NCBI GenBank assembly: GCA_009778055.1
Contig: WRKN01000042.1
Coordinates: 1-14,904 of the forward strand
Direction: 5' to 3'
DNA length: 14,904 nucleotides
DNA from: Synergistaceae bacterium
GTDB taxonomy: Bacteria; Synergistota; Synergistia; Synergistales; Aminobacteriaceae
In this document: one piece after another, positions 5,992 to 14,904 of the stretch
How the letters are laid out: every line of letters starts with the position of its first letter
Numbering within the stretch: the first letter of the stretch is position 1
Position numbers and translations under genes: made by a program
The notes under the pieces: generated by a model
Seen by the model: only the letters and a program-made list of their open reading frames with translations
Databases searched by the model: none
What the model was told of the DNA's origin: nothing

Positions 5992-6431
5992 TTCCCGGTG
6001 CTTCCGAAGCCGCCTGAACCGCGTTCTGTCTCTTCGAGAACGTCGGCCTCTATCCAGTCCAGCCGGCTGACGGGCGCCACCACCATCTGGGCGATGCGGT
6101 CGCCGGGTTCTATCACGAAAGGAGCGTCTCCCAAATTCTGCATTATCACCTGAACCTCCCCGCGATAGTCGGCGTCTATCGTGCCGGGGCTGTTCGGCAA
6201 TATGATTCCGTGCTTCAGGGCCAAGCCGCTCCGGGGCCTTACCTGGGCTTCGTACCCGACGGGAAGGGCTATACGTATTCCTGTGGGAACGAGAGCCCTT
6301 TCCCCGGGCTGCAAAACGTGTTTTTCCACGGCGCGAAGGTCTACGCCCGCCGACGCCGGAGTGGCGTAAGCAGGCAGCGGAAACGCGCGGGCGCGTTCAT
6401 CTCTTGTTATAGATACCGATACGCCGGACAT
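5988..6431 (-). CDS. dut: dUTP diphosphatase (dUTPase)
   Basis: 147 residues, the normal length for a trimeric dUTPase, which hydrolyses dUTP to dUMP and pyrophosphate, keeping uracil out of DNA and feeding thymidylate synthesis. All five motifs are visible: AGVDLRA (28-34), RPRSGLALKHGI (66-77), NSPGTIDADYRGEV (80-93) with the Asp pair and Tyr of the active site, PGDRIAQMVV (109-118), and the C-terminal RGSGGFGSTG (137-146) that closes over the nucleotide. The ATG at 6431 follows the pnp stop by 19 bases, but those bases contain no Shine-Dalgarno-like sequence. Initiation may depend on ribosomes arriving from pnp. Its TGA overlaps the start of the DinB-fold gene. Identity is firm. Confidence 0.97.
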   Translation of the reverse strand: MSGVSVSITRDERARAFPLPAYATPASAGVDLRAVEKHVLQPGERALVPTGIRIALPVGYEAQVRPRSGLALKHGIILPNSPGTIDADYRGEVQVIMQNLGDAPFVIEPGDRIAQMVVAPVSRLDWIEADVLEETERGSGGFGSTGK

Positions 6432-6450
6432 GTCATGTAAGAAAGATCAA

Positions 6451-8730
<2,280 letters not shown>

Positions 8731-8790
8731 AACCTGATAACACTCCTTCTTAAGTCACTCTTGTTTACGAGACTAGGATAACACAGTTTT

Positions 8791-10221
8791 TCATAAGCCG
8801 GACGCCTCCTGCTCGAAAGAGCGTCTTATTCTGCGGGTCACGAGCGTGAAAAACAACAGGCCGGCAATGCCTCCGCAAAAGGCCGCCAAGGACTGGAACC
8901 ACCAGAAGTGAGGAAAGCCGAAGTAAACGGCGAACAGCCAAGCCGCCGCGACGCGGAAGACTATGCTGCGCAGGAACTGCGTCAACATACCGAAAAACGA
9001 GTAGCCGGTTCCGGTGAAAAATCCGCACGCCAGCGACACGAATATGGCGAACGGATACGCGGGAACGGAGGCCCGGATTGCGCTAGCCGCCATGCTCTTG
9101 ACCTCGGGCATGGGACCGAACAGGCCGAGGAAAAGTTCGGGGTAACAATAAATAACCGCCCCCATTGAGCACATCAGAATGAAAGCCATGAGATACGCCG
9201 CCTTGAAGCCCGCTATCATCCGCTCCATATCACGTTTCCCGTAGTTGTAAGCCACAAACGGAACCAGGGCCGACGATATGCCCAGCACGAAGTTGAAGGC
9301 CAGTTCCTCCACCCTCAGTCCAAGCATCCAGGAGGACACGGCGCGCTGCCCGAAATTGGACAAAATTTTGTTGACGCTGCCCATGCCCATAGCTATGCTG
9401 GCCACGGTCAAGCCCACCGGCACGCCTATCCACAGGATTTTTTTCCAGTAGATCGTCAGTCTGACGCGAGGCGCAAGCGATGGATGTATGACGATGGAGC
9501 TGTGTTTGTTCATGCGGTTTAAGAGGTATACGGACGACACTATGCGCGACACCCAGGTGGCGATGGCCGCCCCCGGAATACCCCAGTTGAAATAGAAAAT
9601 GAAAATGGGATCCAGCGCGATGTTGATGACGTTGGCCATGGCGATGGCCTTGAAAGGCGTCAGGGTGTCCCCCTGAGCGCGGAATATGGTGTTCACCACA
9701 TACGTGAAGCCCATGAAAGGCAGAATGATAGGCATCCACATGTTGTAAAGCCAGCAAAGCCTCAGCAGTTCGCTTCCTCCGGCGTCCGCCGCTCCTATGG
9801 AGGTAAAGAGCGCGTTGGACACCCCGGGCAGAATCAAAGGCAGCGACAAAACGCAGAACAAATAAAGCAGAGCCAGAGCGTTGCGGGCAATGTGCCGGGC
9901 CGCCCACGAGTCGCCGCGCCCCAGGCTGCGCCCCATCAAGGCGGCGGAGCCGCCGGCCACACATTCCAGCAGCGCGAAAAGGCAAAGGTTTACAGGCCCG
10001 GTAAACGACATGGCGGCCGTGGAAGCCTCCCCAAGCCAGGATACGAAAATCGTGTCCACGAGGTGAAGGAGTCCGTTGAAAACAAAAAGCCCTACCGAGG
10101 GTATGGCCAGCTTCAAAATAGCCCTGCCCGGCGGGTCGTTTCCCAAGTCGGCCCGGCCGCTGAAAAGCCCGCCGCGCAGCGCGCCCCTTACCGGAACAGC
10201 ATCGTCGCGTAACTTGTACAT
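8791..10221 (-). CDS. MATE-family efflux transporter
   Basis: 476 residues with about twelve hydrophobic segments in two halves, the usual MATE size. Family features include the start of the first helix (PPGRAILKLAIPSVGLFVFN), LVDTIFVSWLG, the FRAQGDTLTPF loop, and NIALDPIFIFYFNWGIPGAA. In the second half come LRVEELAFNFVLGISSALVP and VAYNYGKRD. Such transporters expel drugs or metabolites in exchange for Na+ or H+; the substrate here is unknown. The ATG at 10221 lies inside the 3' end of the Memo-like gene (34-base overlap), with a weak GGA six bases upstream, so coupled translation is likely. About 30 hydrophilic, Arg-rich residues precede the first helix; a slightly later start is possible. 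MATE genes are common and placement beside the exported Memo and DUF3160 genes may or may not be functional. Confidence 0.93.
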   Translation of the reverse strand: MYKLRDDAVPVRGALRGGLFSGRADLGNDPPGRAILKLAIPSVGLFVFNGLLHLVDTIFVSWLGEASTAAMSFTGPVNLCLFALLECVAGGSAALMGRSLGRGDSWAARHIARNALALLYLFCVLSLPLILPGVSNALFTSIGAADAGGSELLRLCWLYNMWMPIILPFMGFTYVVNTIFRAQGDTLTPFKAIAMANVINIALDPIFIFYFNWGIPGAAIATWVSRIVSSVYLLNRMNKHSSIVIHPSLAPRVRLTIYWKKILWIGVPVGLTVASIAMGMGSVNKILSNFGQRAVSSWMLGLRVEELAFNFVLGISSALVPFVAYNYGKRDMERMIAGFKAAYLMAFILMCSMGAVIYCYPELFLGLFGPMPEVKSMAASAIRASVPAYPFAIFVSLACGFFTGTGYSFFGMLTQFLRSIVFRVAAAWLFAVYFGFPHFWWFQSLAAFCGGIAGLLFFTLVTRRIRRSFEQEASGL

Positions 10222-11027
10222 AGCAAATCCGGGCGGCCGATAATTTCGCTCGAGTTCGTGCGTTCGAGGACAAGTCCGTCCTTTATGCCGAGGTTTTCCA
10301 GAACCTCCAGAAAAAGCAGCGCGGCGGACGGGGCGTCAATGTCCAGGCCTTGAAGGGCCTCGGTTTTGAAAGACAAAATGCTTTCTATGCTTCTGTCGTC
10401 CTCGCGCTTCGCCTCTTCGGGCGTTTTGTCGTGCGAGAAATCCATGCTCAGGATCAAAAGAGTCCCTTTTTCAGCCAGCAATTCCGACAGAACCGGGACA
10501 AGCCTCGAAAGCTCACGAGGAAGCGCGGCGTTGTTGACCATCAAAGCCACAACTCTCGCGTTCGGAAAATAACGGTCTATGAATACGATGTGCAGCCCAA
10601 TCGAGTGCTCCAGGCGGAACGGCAGGCTTTCGACGCCGACGGACTCAATTTGCGACAGGGCGTCTACGGCGCGGGCATCGGTTCCAATCACTCCATTACC
10701 CGTACGCCAGGGAAGAGGGCAGAGCATTATGAAACGAAGCCCCGCCCTGAAGTGGTCGGGACCTATCAATATGACGCGTTCGACGCCGGACGGCAGGTTG
10801 TCGTAAAAACGCGCTATCGTCTCCGAGGCCAGCCCGTGGTGCGGAGCGATCCCCGCCCGTATTTGGGAGGCCGGCCCGGACTCGCCGACAAGCGCCGCTC
10901 CCTGACGCCACGGCCTTACTTGTCCCGCAAAAGGAGCCAGGGCAGCATACGCCCTGACATCCGTCCAAGCCGGAGCGAGGCACAAAAGGCACGAAAAAAC
11001 CGCAATACCGAAAAACCTAACGTACAA
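10188..11027 (-). CDS. Exported Memo-like protein (AmmeMemoRadiSam system protein B family)
   Basis: 279 residues from a TTG start. A signal peptide is clear: positive start, hydrophobic FFGIAVFSCLLCLAPAW, and an A-Y-A site with cleavage expected after A28. The mature part follows the Memo fold (class III dioxygenase-like): GIAPHHGLAS (59-68) for the usual PHAGY motif, LIGPDHF (87-93), LEHSIGLHIVFI (139-150) for the EHSLEVQLPFL motif, and SMDFSHD (194-200) for the S-D-x-S-H motif. Potential metal ligands H63/H64, H92 and H199 are kept. In the AmmeMemoRadiSam grouping this protein accompanies an AMMECR1 domain and a radical SAM enzyme; neither is in the window. The gene starts within the last codons of the DUF3160 gene (11-base overlap). 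The family call is good; the reaction is unknown. Confidence 0.85.
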   Translation of the reverse strand: MYVRFFGIAVFSCLLCLAPAWTDVRAYAALAPFAGQVRPWRQGAALVGESGPASQIRAGIAPHHGLASETIARFYDNLPSGVERVILIGPDHFRAGLRFIMLCPLPWRTGNGVIGTDARAVDALSQIESVGVESLPFRLEHSIGLHIVFIDRYFPNARVVALMVNNAALPRELSRLVPVLSELLAEKGTLLILSMDFSHDKTPEEAKREDDRSIESILSFKTEALQGLDIDAPSAALLFLEVLENLGIKDGLVLERTNSSEIIGRPDLLCTSYATMLFR

Positions 11028-13647
11028 ATAAATCCCTGCTCCAATCAGGCTCTAATTTTTTCAGTTCGTCCTGACGCGCCTTGTCATAAACCAGCTCTCT
11101 CCACTCCTCGTCCGTCATGCGCCCCTCCGAGAGAGGGCGAATAAATTCGTAGGACGAATACGTGTAGCCGATTGTCACGCGGGGACCGCCCCATTTGTCG
11201 TTGACGAAAACGTAAAGCCGCCGCGGCGTGCCCGTCGCGGCGTACAGCGCGCGCCCCGTCAGCGCGTCCGTCGCTACGTCGGCCACAATGGCCATTCTGA
11301 GCTGGTCGGAGTCATCTTCATTCTCTAAATAGGCGTCCAGCAGATTCACGTTCAGATAGGAGGTTATTTGACTGATAGCCATATAGTCGTCCTGGCTCAA
11401 CGCCTCCTCTCTCACCGCTTTTTCCGCGATACCGCCGAAAAGCCTCACCAGCTCCAAAAGCGACTCAATTCTGGCGCTGTTATCCCAGCCGCCTTCGTCG
11501 TCCTTCAGTCCGAATTTATCTATAATTTCCTCTAAACGCTCCAGCGCGGCGGCAATCGCGCCGAACGTGCGGGGCGAAGGCTCAACGTAGCCGAGAGGAA
11601 CGGGGTTGCGGAAAGGCTCGACCTCCCACTCGCTTCCGGCGCCCATCTCGGCGTAACTCTGCTTGGCGTACAGCACCGTGTCATGTTTCAGCTCCGCCCA
11701 CGAGGCCGAGGCCGTCAAGAGCTTTTTCTTCTCCCACAGGGGCGAGTTCCAGAAAAATTGTTTTGAGTCCTTGTCGGTCAGGTAAACCCCCAGAGTGCCC
11801 AGCCAGGCGGAGTAAAAAGTTCCGTCCCAATCCCCCAGAAAAGACCGCGCCGCTTTTTTGACTTCCTCCAGAGCTTCGGCGTATTTCGGAATGTTCCGCC
11901 TGTCTCCTTCCAGCGCGGCGTCCGCGACGTCCGAGCCAAGCACGGTCATGACGTCCGCGGCCTTAGGCAGGTTACGCGGCGCGAAGTCGCTTCCTACGTT
12001 CGGCGACGTCAGCCGCGCAAACACCCACGCGTCAAGCACGAAGCGGCGTCCCAACAGCCGGAACCCCGCTGTCTTCTCCTCCCGCTCTTCCTGACTCAAG
12101 ATGCCTGTCGGAGCGTCGATGATTCTCGGCGCGGGCGCCGCGGCGATAAACTGTTCGCGCATTGCGTCCAGGGTTTCAGCGTCGGTCAGTTTATCGGGGC
12201 TGCCGTTCAGAAATTTTTTGACTATCGGAGCGTAATCGTTGATAGCGGGGTCGTCCGCCGCCCCGATCAGGAAAGATATGGGTTCGTAAAGCGAGTCCCA
12301 ACGCCGGCGGAGGCTTTCGTCCTCGAAGAGAAGGCACAGGAGCGCCGTCAGGGCCGTATTCTCCCTGAGCCGCTCCAGCTCCAGATCTAAGGCTTGCAGG
12401 GGAATGGACGTTCCCCCAAGGTACGCCATCGCGCGGAAATAGCGCGAAAGCGCCTCTGAAGCCGTATAGTGCCCGCGCGGCTTGTAGAAGGTATAGTCCT
12501 CCATTTTGCCGGTGATACCGGAGATATCAAAATTATCCGCTTTCAATATACGCTCGATTTCTTCCCGCGCGCGCTCCGAAATTTTTAACGCCGCCGCCTC
12601 CGATTCGGAATTTACCTGCGCCCGCGCCAGCGCCATCGGAACGGTCAGGAAATCGCGGGCGAGGTTGAACGTGGGCTTTGCGTTTGGGGAGGATTTTTCT
12701 TCAAGCCCGTCCAGCTTGACCAGGGCCTCTTTCAGCATGTCTTCAAGCGCGGGGGCGAAGTTGACCTCCTCGATTTTTTTGAGTCCTTTGGAGAATACGA
12801 TGTGAAACACGTGCAGGAACAGATCGGTCGTAATGAAGTTTGGAGTGAAAACCGGTCTTCCCTCAAAATAGCTGCCCGGGTAGGATTCCACAAGGTCGTT
12901 CAGGGAAAGCCGCTCGTGAATGACAGGACTGGCGTCAAGCGCGAAGCCGTTCCGCAGCAGCGATTCGCGGAATTTATCCTCGACGCGCCCAAAATTGCGC
13001 ACGCCTGCCGGAACCAACGCGGGGTCAACCCTGGTGTGATCCGGCTCGTACCGCGAGAGACGCGTCACGTTCTCGGAACGCGTCCAGGCGTGGCGGAAGC
13101 CGAAATCGTAGCTACTTCGAGTGGCGAAGCGCAGAAGAGTCCAGTCCTGTCCTGACGCGTCTTTGAAGGTTCCAAGCCCGTCCGTGACCTCTCCCGCCAG
13201 CACGTAATAAGGCTCGTCGCCGGGAAGCGTGTAGTCCAAAATGGGAAGCGAGCCGGGCAGGAGGAAAAGAGGGGGAGAATCGACGGCAAAACGGCATGGC
13301 TCGGGTTCCGGGAAAAACCCGGTCTCCGGCATGGAAGCAAGCGCCGCCATGTCAACGTAACCTGCCGTTACCTCTCCCTCCCAGCCGGTAACCTCCGTCC
13401 GAACCCAGCGTCCCGCGAATTCGCCATCCACGAGCGGAACGGCCTTTATAACGCTGCCGTAAACCACCGCCGACACCAAATTCTCCGTGTAAGGAATGAC
13501 TTTGCCTTCCCTCTCGTAAACCTGCCCCGGCGTCTTCGTTATCGCCGCGATGTCCGCGGTGACCATGTAGAGCGCGGACTCCGCGCCTTCCGCCCAAAAA
13601 GGCGCGAAGAGGAACAAACAAACAACAACAAAACCGATTTTTCTCAC
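11017..13647 (-). CDS. Secreted DUF3160 protein with N-terminal SH3-like region
   Basis: 876 residues if started at GTG 13647, which gives a clean signal peptide (VRKIGFVVVCLFLFAPFWAE, cleavage near A22). The open frame extends upstream to 14094, but that part would run antisense through the divergent transporter gene and its promoter region, and has no protein-like features. An ATG at 13716 is possible but would bury the signal sequence 23 residues in. After the signal, about 25-210 look like two SH3-like modules (VYEREGKVIPYTEN to VTAGYVDMAAL; YYVLAGEVTDGLG onward). From about 215 to the end is the DUF3160 region, starting near RESLLRNGFAL and closing with the family-like VFVNDKWGGPRVTIGYTYSS and GRMTDEEWRELVYD. 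The function of DUF3160 is not known; an extracytoplasmic location is inferred. It is first in the long minus-strand run and overlaps the Memo-like gene by 11 bases. Confidence 0.82.
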   Translation of the reverse strand: MRKIGFVVVCLFLFAPFWAEGAESALYMVTADIAAITKTPGQVYEREGKVIPYTENLVSAVVYGSVIKAVPLVDGEFAGRWVRTEVTGWEGEVTAGYVDMAALASMPETGFFPEPEPCRFAVDSPPLFLLPGSLPILDYTLPGDEPYYVLAGEVTDGLGTFKDASGQDWTLLRFATRSSYDFGFRHAWTRSENVTRLSRYEPDHTRVDPALVPAGVRNFGRVEDKFRESLLRNGFALDASPVIHERLSLNDLVESYPGSYFEGRPVFTPNFITTDLFLHVFHIVFSKGLKKIEEVNFAPALEDMLKEALVKLDGLEEKSSPNAKPTFNLARDFLTVPMALARAQVNSESEAAALKISERAREEIERILKADNFDISGITGKMEDYTFYKPRGHYTASEALSRYFRAMAYLGGTSIPLQALDLELERLRENTALTALLCLLFEDESLRRRWDSLYEPISFLIGAADDPAINDYAPIVKKFLNGSPDKLTDAETLDAMREQFIAAAPAPRIIDAPTGILSQEEREEKTAGFRLLGRRFVLDAWVFARLTSPNVGSDFAPRNLPKAADVMTVLGSDVADAALEGDRRNIPKYAEALEEVKKAARSFLGDWDGTFYSAWLGTLGVYLTDKDSKQFFWNSPLWEKKKLLTASASWAELKHDTVLYAKQSYAEMGAGSEWEVEPFRNPVPLGYVEPSPRTFGAIAAALERLEEIIDKFGLKDDEGGWDNSARIESLLELVRLFGGIAEKAVREEALSQDDYMAISQITSYLNVNLLDAYLENEDDSDQLRMAIVADVATDALTGRALYAATGTPRRLYVFVNDKWGGPRVTIGYTYSSYEFIRPLSEGRMTDEEWRELVYDKARQDELKKLEPDWSRDLFVR
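11033..11037 (-). promoter_or_regulatory. Shine-Dalgarno supporting a TTG start for the Memo-like gene
   Basis: On the minus strand AGGGA lies five bases before TTG at 11027-11025, inside the end of the DUF3160 gene. Starting here yields a complete signal peptide, which supports the choice. Confidence 0.6.
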
Positions 13648-13649
13648 TT

Positions 13650-13665
13650 TTACATTACTCTCCTT
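13650..13665 (-). promoter_or_regulatory. Shine-Dalgarno followed by an ATG-TAA start-stop before the DUF3160 GTG
   Basis: On the minus strand AAGGAGAG (13665-13658) is followed by ATG TAA (13655-13650), then two A's, then GTG at 13647. The GGAG core is four bases from the ATG and twelve from the GTG. No in-frame start lies closer. The layout suggests ribosome loading at a one-codon start-stop and re-initiation, or simply a long spacer. Confidence 0.45.
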
Positions 13666-13684
13666 CTTTTGCGCTGGCTGTGCA

Positions 13685-13700
13685 ACTACGAGCGCGTAGT
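13685..13700. repeat. Perfect inverted repeat in DUF3160 leader
   Basis: ACTACG and CGTAGT flank a four-base AGCG centre. In the DUF3160 transcript leader this would form a six-pair hairpin between the predicted start of transcription and the Shine-Dalgarno. No U-tract follows, so it is not a terminator. Confidence 0.5.
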
Positions 13701-13723
13701 CATCCCCATCTTTCATGCTTTTC

Positions 13724-13739
13724 TGTATGGTACTATACA
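13724..13739. promoter_or_regulatory. Palindromic operator candidate in the divergent region
   Basis: TGTATGGTACTATACA is a 16-base inverted repeat with one mismatched pair (TGTAT-x-GTAC-x-ATACA). It covers the predicted -10 box of the DUF3160 promoter and sits between two divergent genes, which is where a repressor site would be expected. The regulator is not identifiable from the sequence. Confidence 0.5.
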
Positions 13740-13759
13740 ACAAGGCATTTAGGTAGCAA
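13732..13759 (-). promoter_or_regulatory. Candidate promoter for the DUF3160 operon
   Basis: On the minus strand TTGCTA (13759-13754) and TATAGT (13737-13732) are separated by 16 bases. Transcription would start near 13725, giving a leader of about 80 bases before GTG 13647. I found no equally good plus-strand promoter for the transporter. Confidence 0.45.
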
Positions 13760-13795
13760 CAATGCGCACTATTTTTTGGAGGAGGTTTTGCGGCA

Positions 13796-14904
13796 ATGAA
13801 CGGAAAGAGCGGTGTGCAGAGAGAACAGTGGGGCAGCCGGTGGGGTTTCGTCATGGCTGCCGCCGGTTCGGCCATAGGGTTGGGAAACATCTGGCGTTTT
13901 CCATATCTTGTGGGACAGAACGGGGGAGCGGCTTTCGTGGTGGTGTACCTCGCGATAATCGCTCTCATTGGTTTCCCTGTGATGATGTGTGAAATTTCAG
14001 TTGGACGCGCGTCCCAGAAAGCCCCGTACGCGGCCTTCAGCGGTGTCGGCGGACACCCGGTCTGGAACCTGATAGGATGGACGGCGATCATCACCGGCGG
14101 CTTCCTTGTGCTCTCCTATTACAACGTCATCGGCGGCTGGACCATCAAGTACATGGTGGAGAGTTTTGCAGGGCTTATGGATGTGGCCGAGGGCGGTGGA
14201 TCAGGCGAATTTTTCGGTCACTTCATCAGCAAGAAACACGAGGTGATCTTTTTCCAGGTTATCTTCATGGGTTTGGTCATGCTGATGGTGGCCGGCGGCG
14301 TGAAAGGCGGCATAGAACGGGCCTGCAAGATCATGATGCCCGCGCTTTTCATCATCCTCATCGTCCTCATCGTACGTTCCCTGAGCCTTCCCGGCGCCGA
14401 AGCCGGAATCAGGTTCTACCTTTACCCGGATTTTACCAAGCTGACGGGCAAGGGAATCCTGGCCGCGCTGGGTCAGGCTTTCTTCTCGCTTTCCCTGGGG
14501 TTGGGAGCCATGCTGGCGTACGGAAGCTACCTCAGCAGGGACGAAAATATCCCATCAGCCGCCGCGTGGGCGTGCGGGCTTGACACCTTAATCGCGCTGC
14601 TGGCCGGTTTTGCCATCTTCCCGGCGGTGTTCGCGATGGGGTTTGAACCGGACGCGGGCGTCGGGTTGAGCTTCATAACCCTGCCGGCGGTGTTCGCGAA
14701 AATGCCGGCGGGCATGACGTTCTCGTTCCTGTTCTTCCTGCTTCTCTTCTTCGCCGCCGTCACTTCGGCCATGTCCCTTCTGGAGGCGGCCGTGTCATTC
14801 GCCATCGAGAAGTACGAGATGAAACGCGCCGACGCGGTGGTGGTCATGGGCATCATAATAATCCTTCTGGGCGGGTATTCGGCCCTGTCCCTATCCGGCG
14901 ACCC
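13796..14904 (+). CDS. Sodium:neurotransmitter symporter family transporter, 5' part
   Basis: An open frame from ATG 13796 stays open to the window edge (369 codons), so the 3' end is missing. GGAGGAGG at 13778-13785 is ten bases upstream. Hallmarks of the LeuT/MhsT/TnaT fold are present: TM1 with GSAIGLGNIWRFPYL (24-38), whose unwound centre binds Na+ and substrate; TM3 with LSYYNVIGGW (106-115) carrying the LeuT Tyr108-equivalent; TM6 with FFSLSLGLGAMLAYGSYL (229-246); TM8 with AVTSAMSLLEA (321-331), the Na2 site. About nine membrane helices fall in the window. These proteins import amino acids with sodium, which would suit an amino-acid fermenter; the exact substrate cannot be read. It is divergent from the DUF3160 operon and may share its operator. 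Confidence 0.95.
   Translation, partial: MNGKSGVQREQWGSRWGFVMAAAGSAIGLGNIWRFPYLVGQNGGAAFVVVYLAIIALIGFPVMMCEISVGRASQKAPYAAFSGVGGHPVWNLIGWTAIITGGFLVLSYYNVIGGWTIKYMVESFAGLMDVAEGGGSGEFFGHFISKKHEVIFFQVIFMGLVMLMVAGGVKGGIERACKIMMPALFIILIVLIVRSLSLPGAEAGIRFYLYPDFTKLTGKGILAALGQAFFSLSLGLGAMLAYGSYLSRDENIPSAAAWACGLDTLIALLAGFAIFPAVFAMGFEPDAGVGLSFITLPAVFAKMPAGMTFSFLFFLLLFFAAVTSAMSLLEAAVSFAIEKYEMKRADAVVVMGIIIILLGGYSALSLSGD

Noticed and set aside
9230..10273. Minus-strand open frame of 347 codons in another phase
   Set aside because: Overlaps the MATE gene on the same strand in another frame; full of Arg/His/Gly and without membrane helices.
13648..14094. N-terminal extension of the DUF3160 frame to a start at 14094
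   Set aside because: It runs antisense to the transporter's conserved TM1-TM3 coding region and through the promoter region; the signal peptide begins at the GTG at 13647.

Overview
The window reads as chromosome of a GC-rich, probably anaerobic bacterium with a Gram-negative type envelope. The protein set (HflK/HflC, DUF255 thioredoxin-fold protein, PNPase next to dUTPase, Memo-family protein, DUF3160 protein, sodium-dependent amino acid symporter) and frequent TTG/GTG starts would fit Synergistota, but this is an inference from gene content and style. No rRNA, tRNA, CRISPR array or intact insertion sequence was seen.

Region 1 (1-1680) is an accessory stretch, strikingly AT-rich from about 260 to 1660. 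It holds the 5' part of an unrecognised gene leaving the left edge on the minus strand, a stand-alone PD-(D/E)XK nuclease-like protein with a NucS/DUF91-like motif layout, a 30-residue hydrophobic mini-ORF, and a RelB/DinJ antitoxin remnant lacking its N-terminal DNA-binding half. No toxin partner is visible. Region 2 (1683-5576, plus strand) is a tightly packed operon: DUF255 (YyaL-type) protein, hflK, hflC. Adjacent genes overlap by 26 and 4 bases. A perfect 10-base tandem repeat sits in its promoter region. The operon appears to end at a strong intrinsic terminator at 5641-5688, lying inside the oppositely oriented dinB-like gene. Region 3 (13647 down to 5539, minus strand) is a run of six same-strand genes: DUF3160 secreted protein, secreted Memo-like protein, MATE transporter, pnp, dut and a DinB-fold protein. 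Overlaps are 11, 34 and 4 bases and the largest gap is 60 bases. Region 4 (13796 to the right edge, plus strand) is the 5' part of a sodium:neurotransmitter-symporter family transporter, divergent from the DUF3160 gene across 148 bases that hold two inverted repeats and a probable promoter.

Functionally, HflK/HflC form a membrane SPFH complex that in other bacteria controls the FtsH protease; the DUF255 protein is co-translated with it. PNPase, dUTPase and the DinB-fold protein make an RNA-turnover and nucleotide-hygiene cluster. The DUF3160 and Memo proteins both start with signal peptides and have overlapping genes, suggesting a joint job outside the cytoplasm, which is the least described part of the window. 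The terminator overlapping dinB is asymmetric: its G-U wobbles make a perfect stem only in the hflC-strand RNA, so it should stop the hflKC transcript without stopping dinB transcription.
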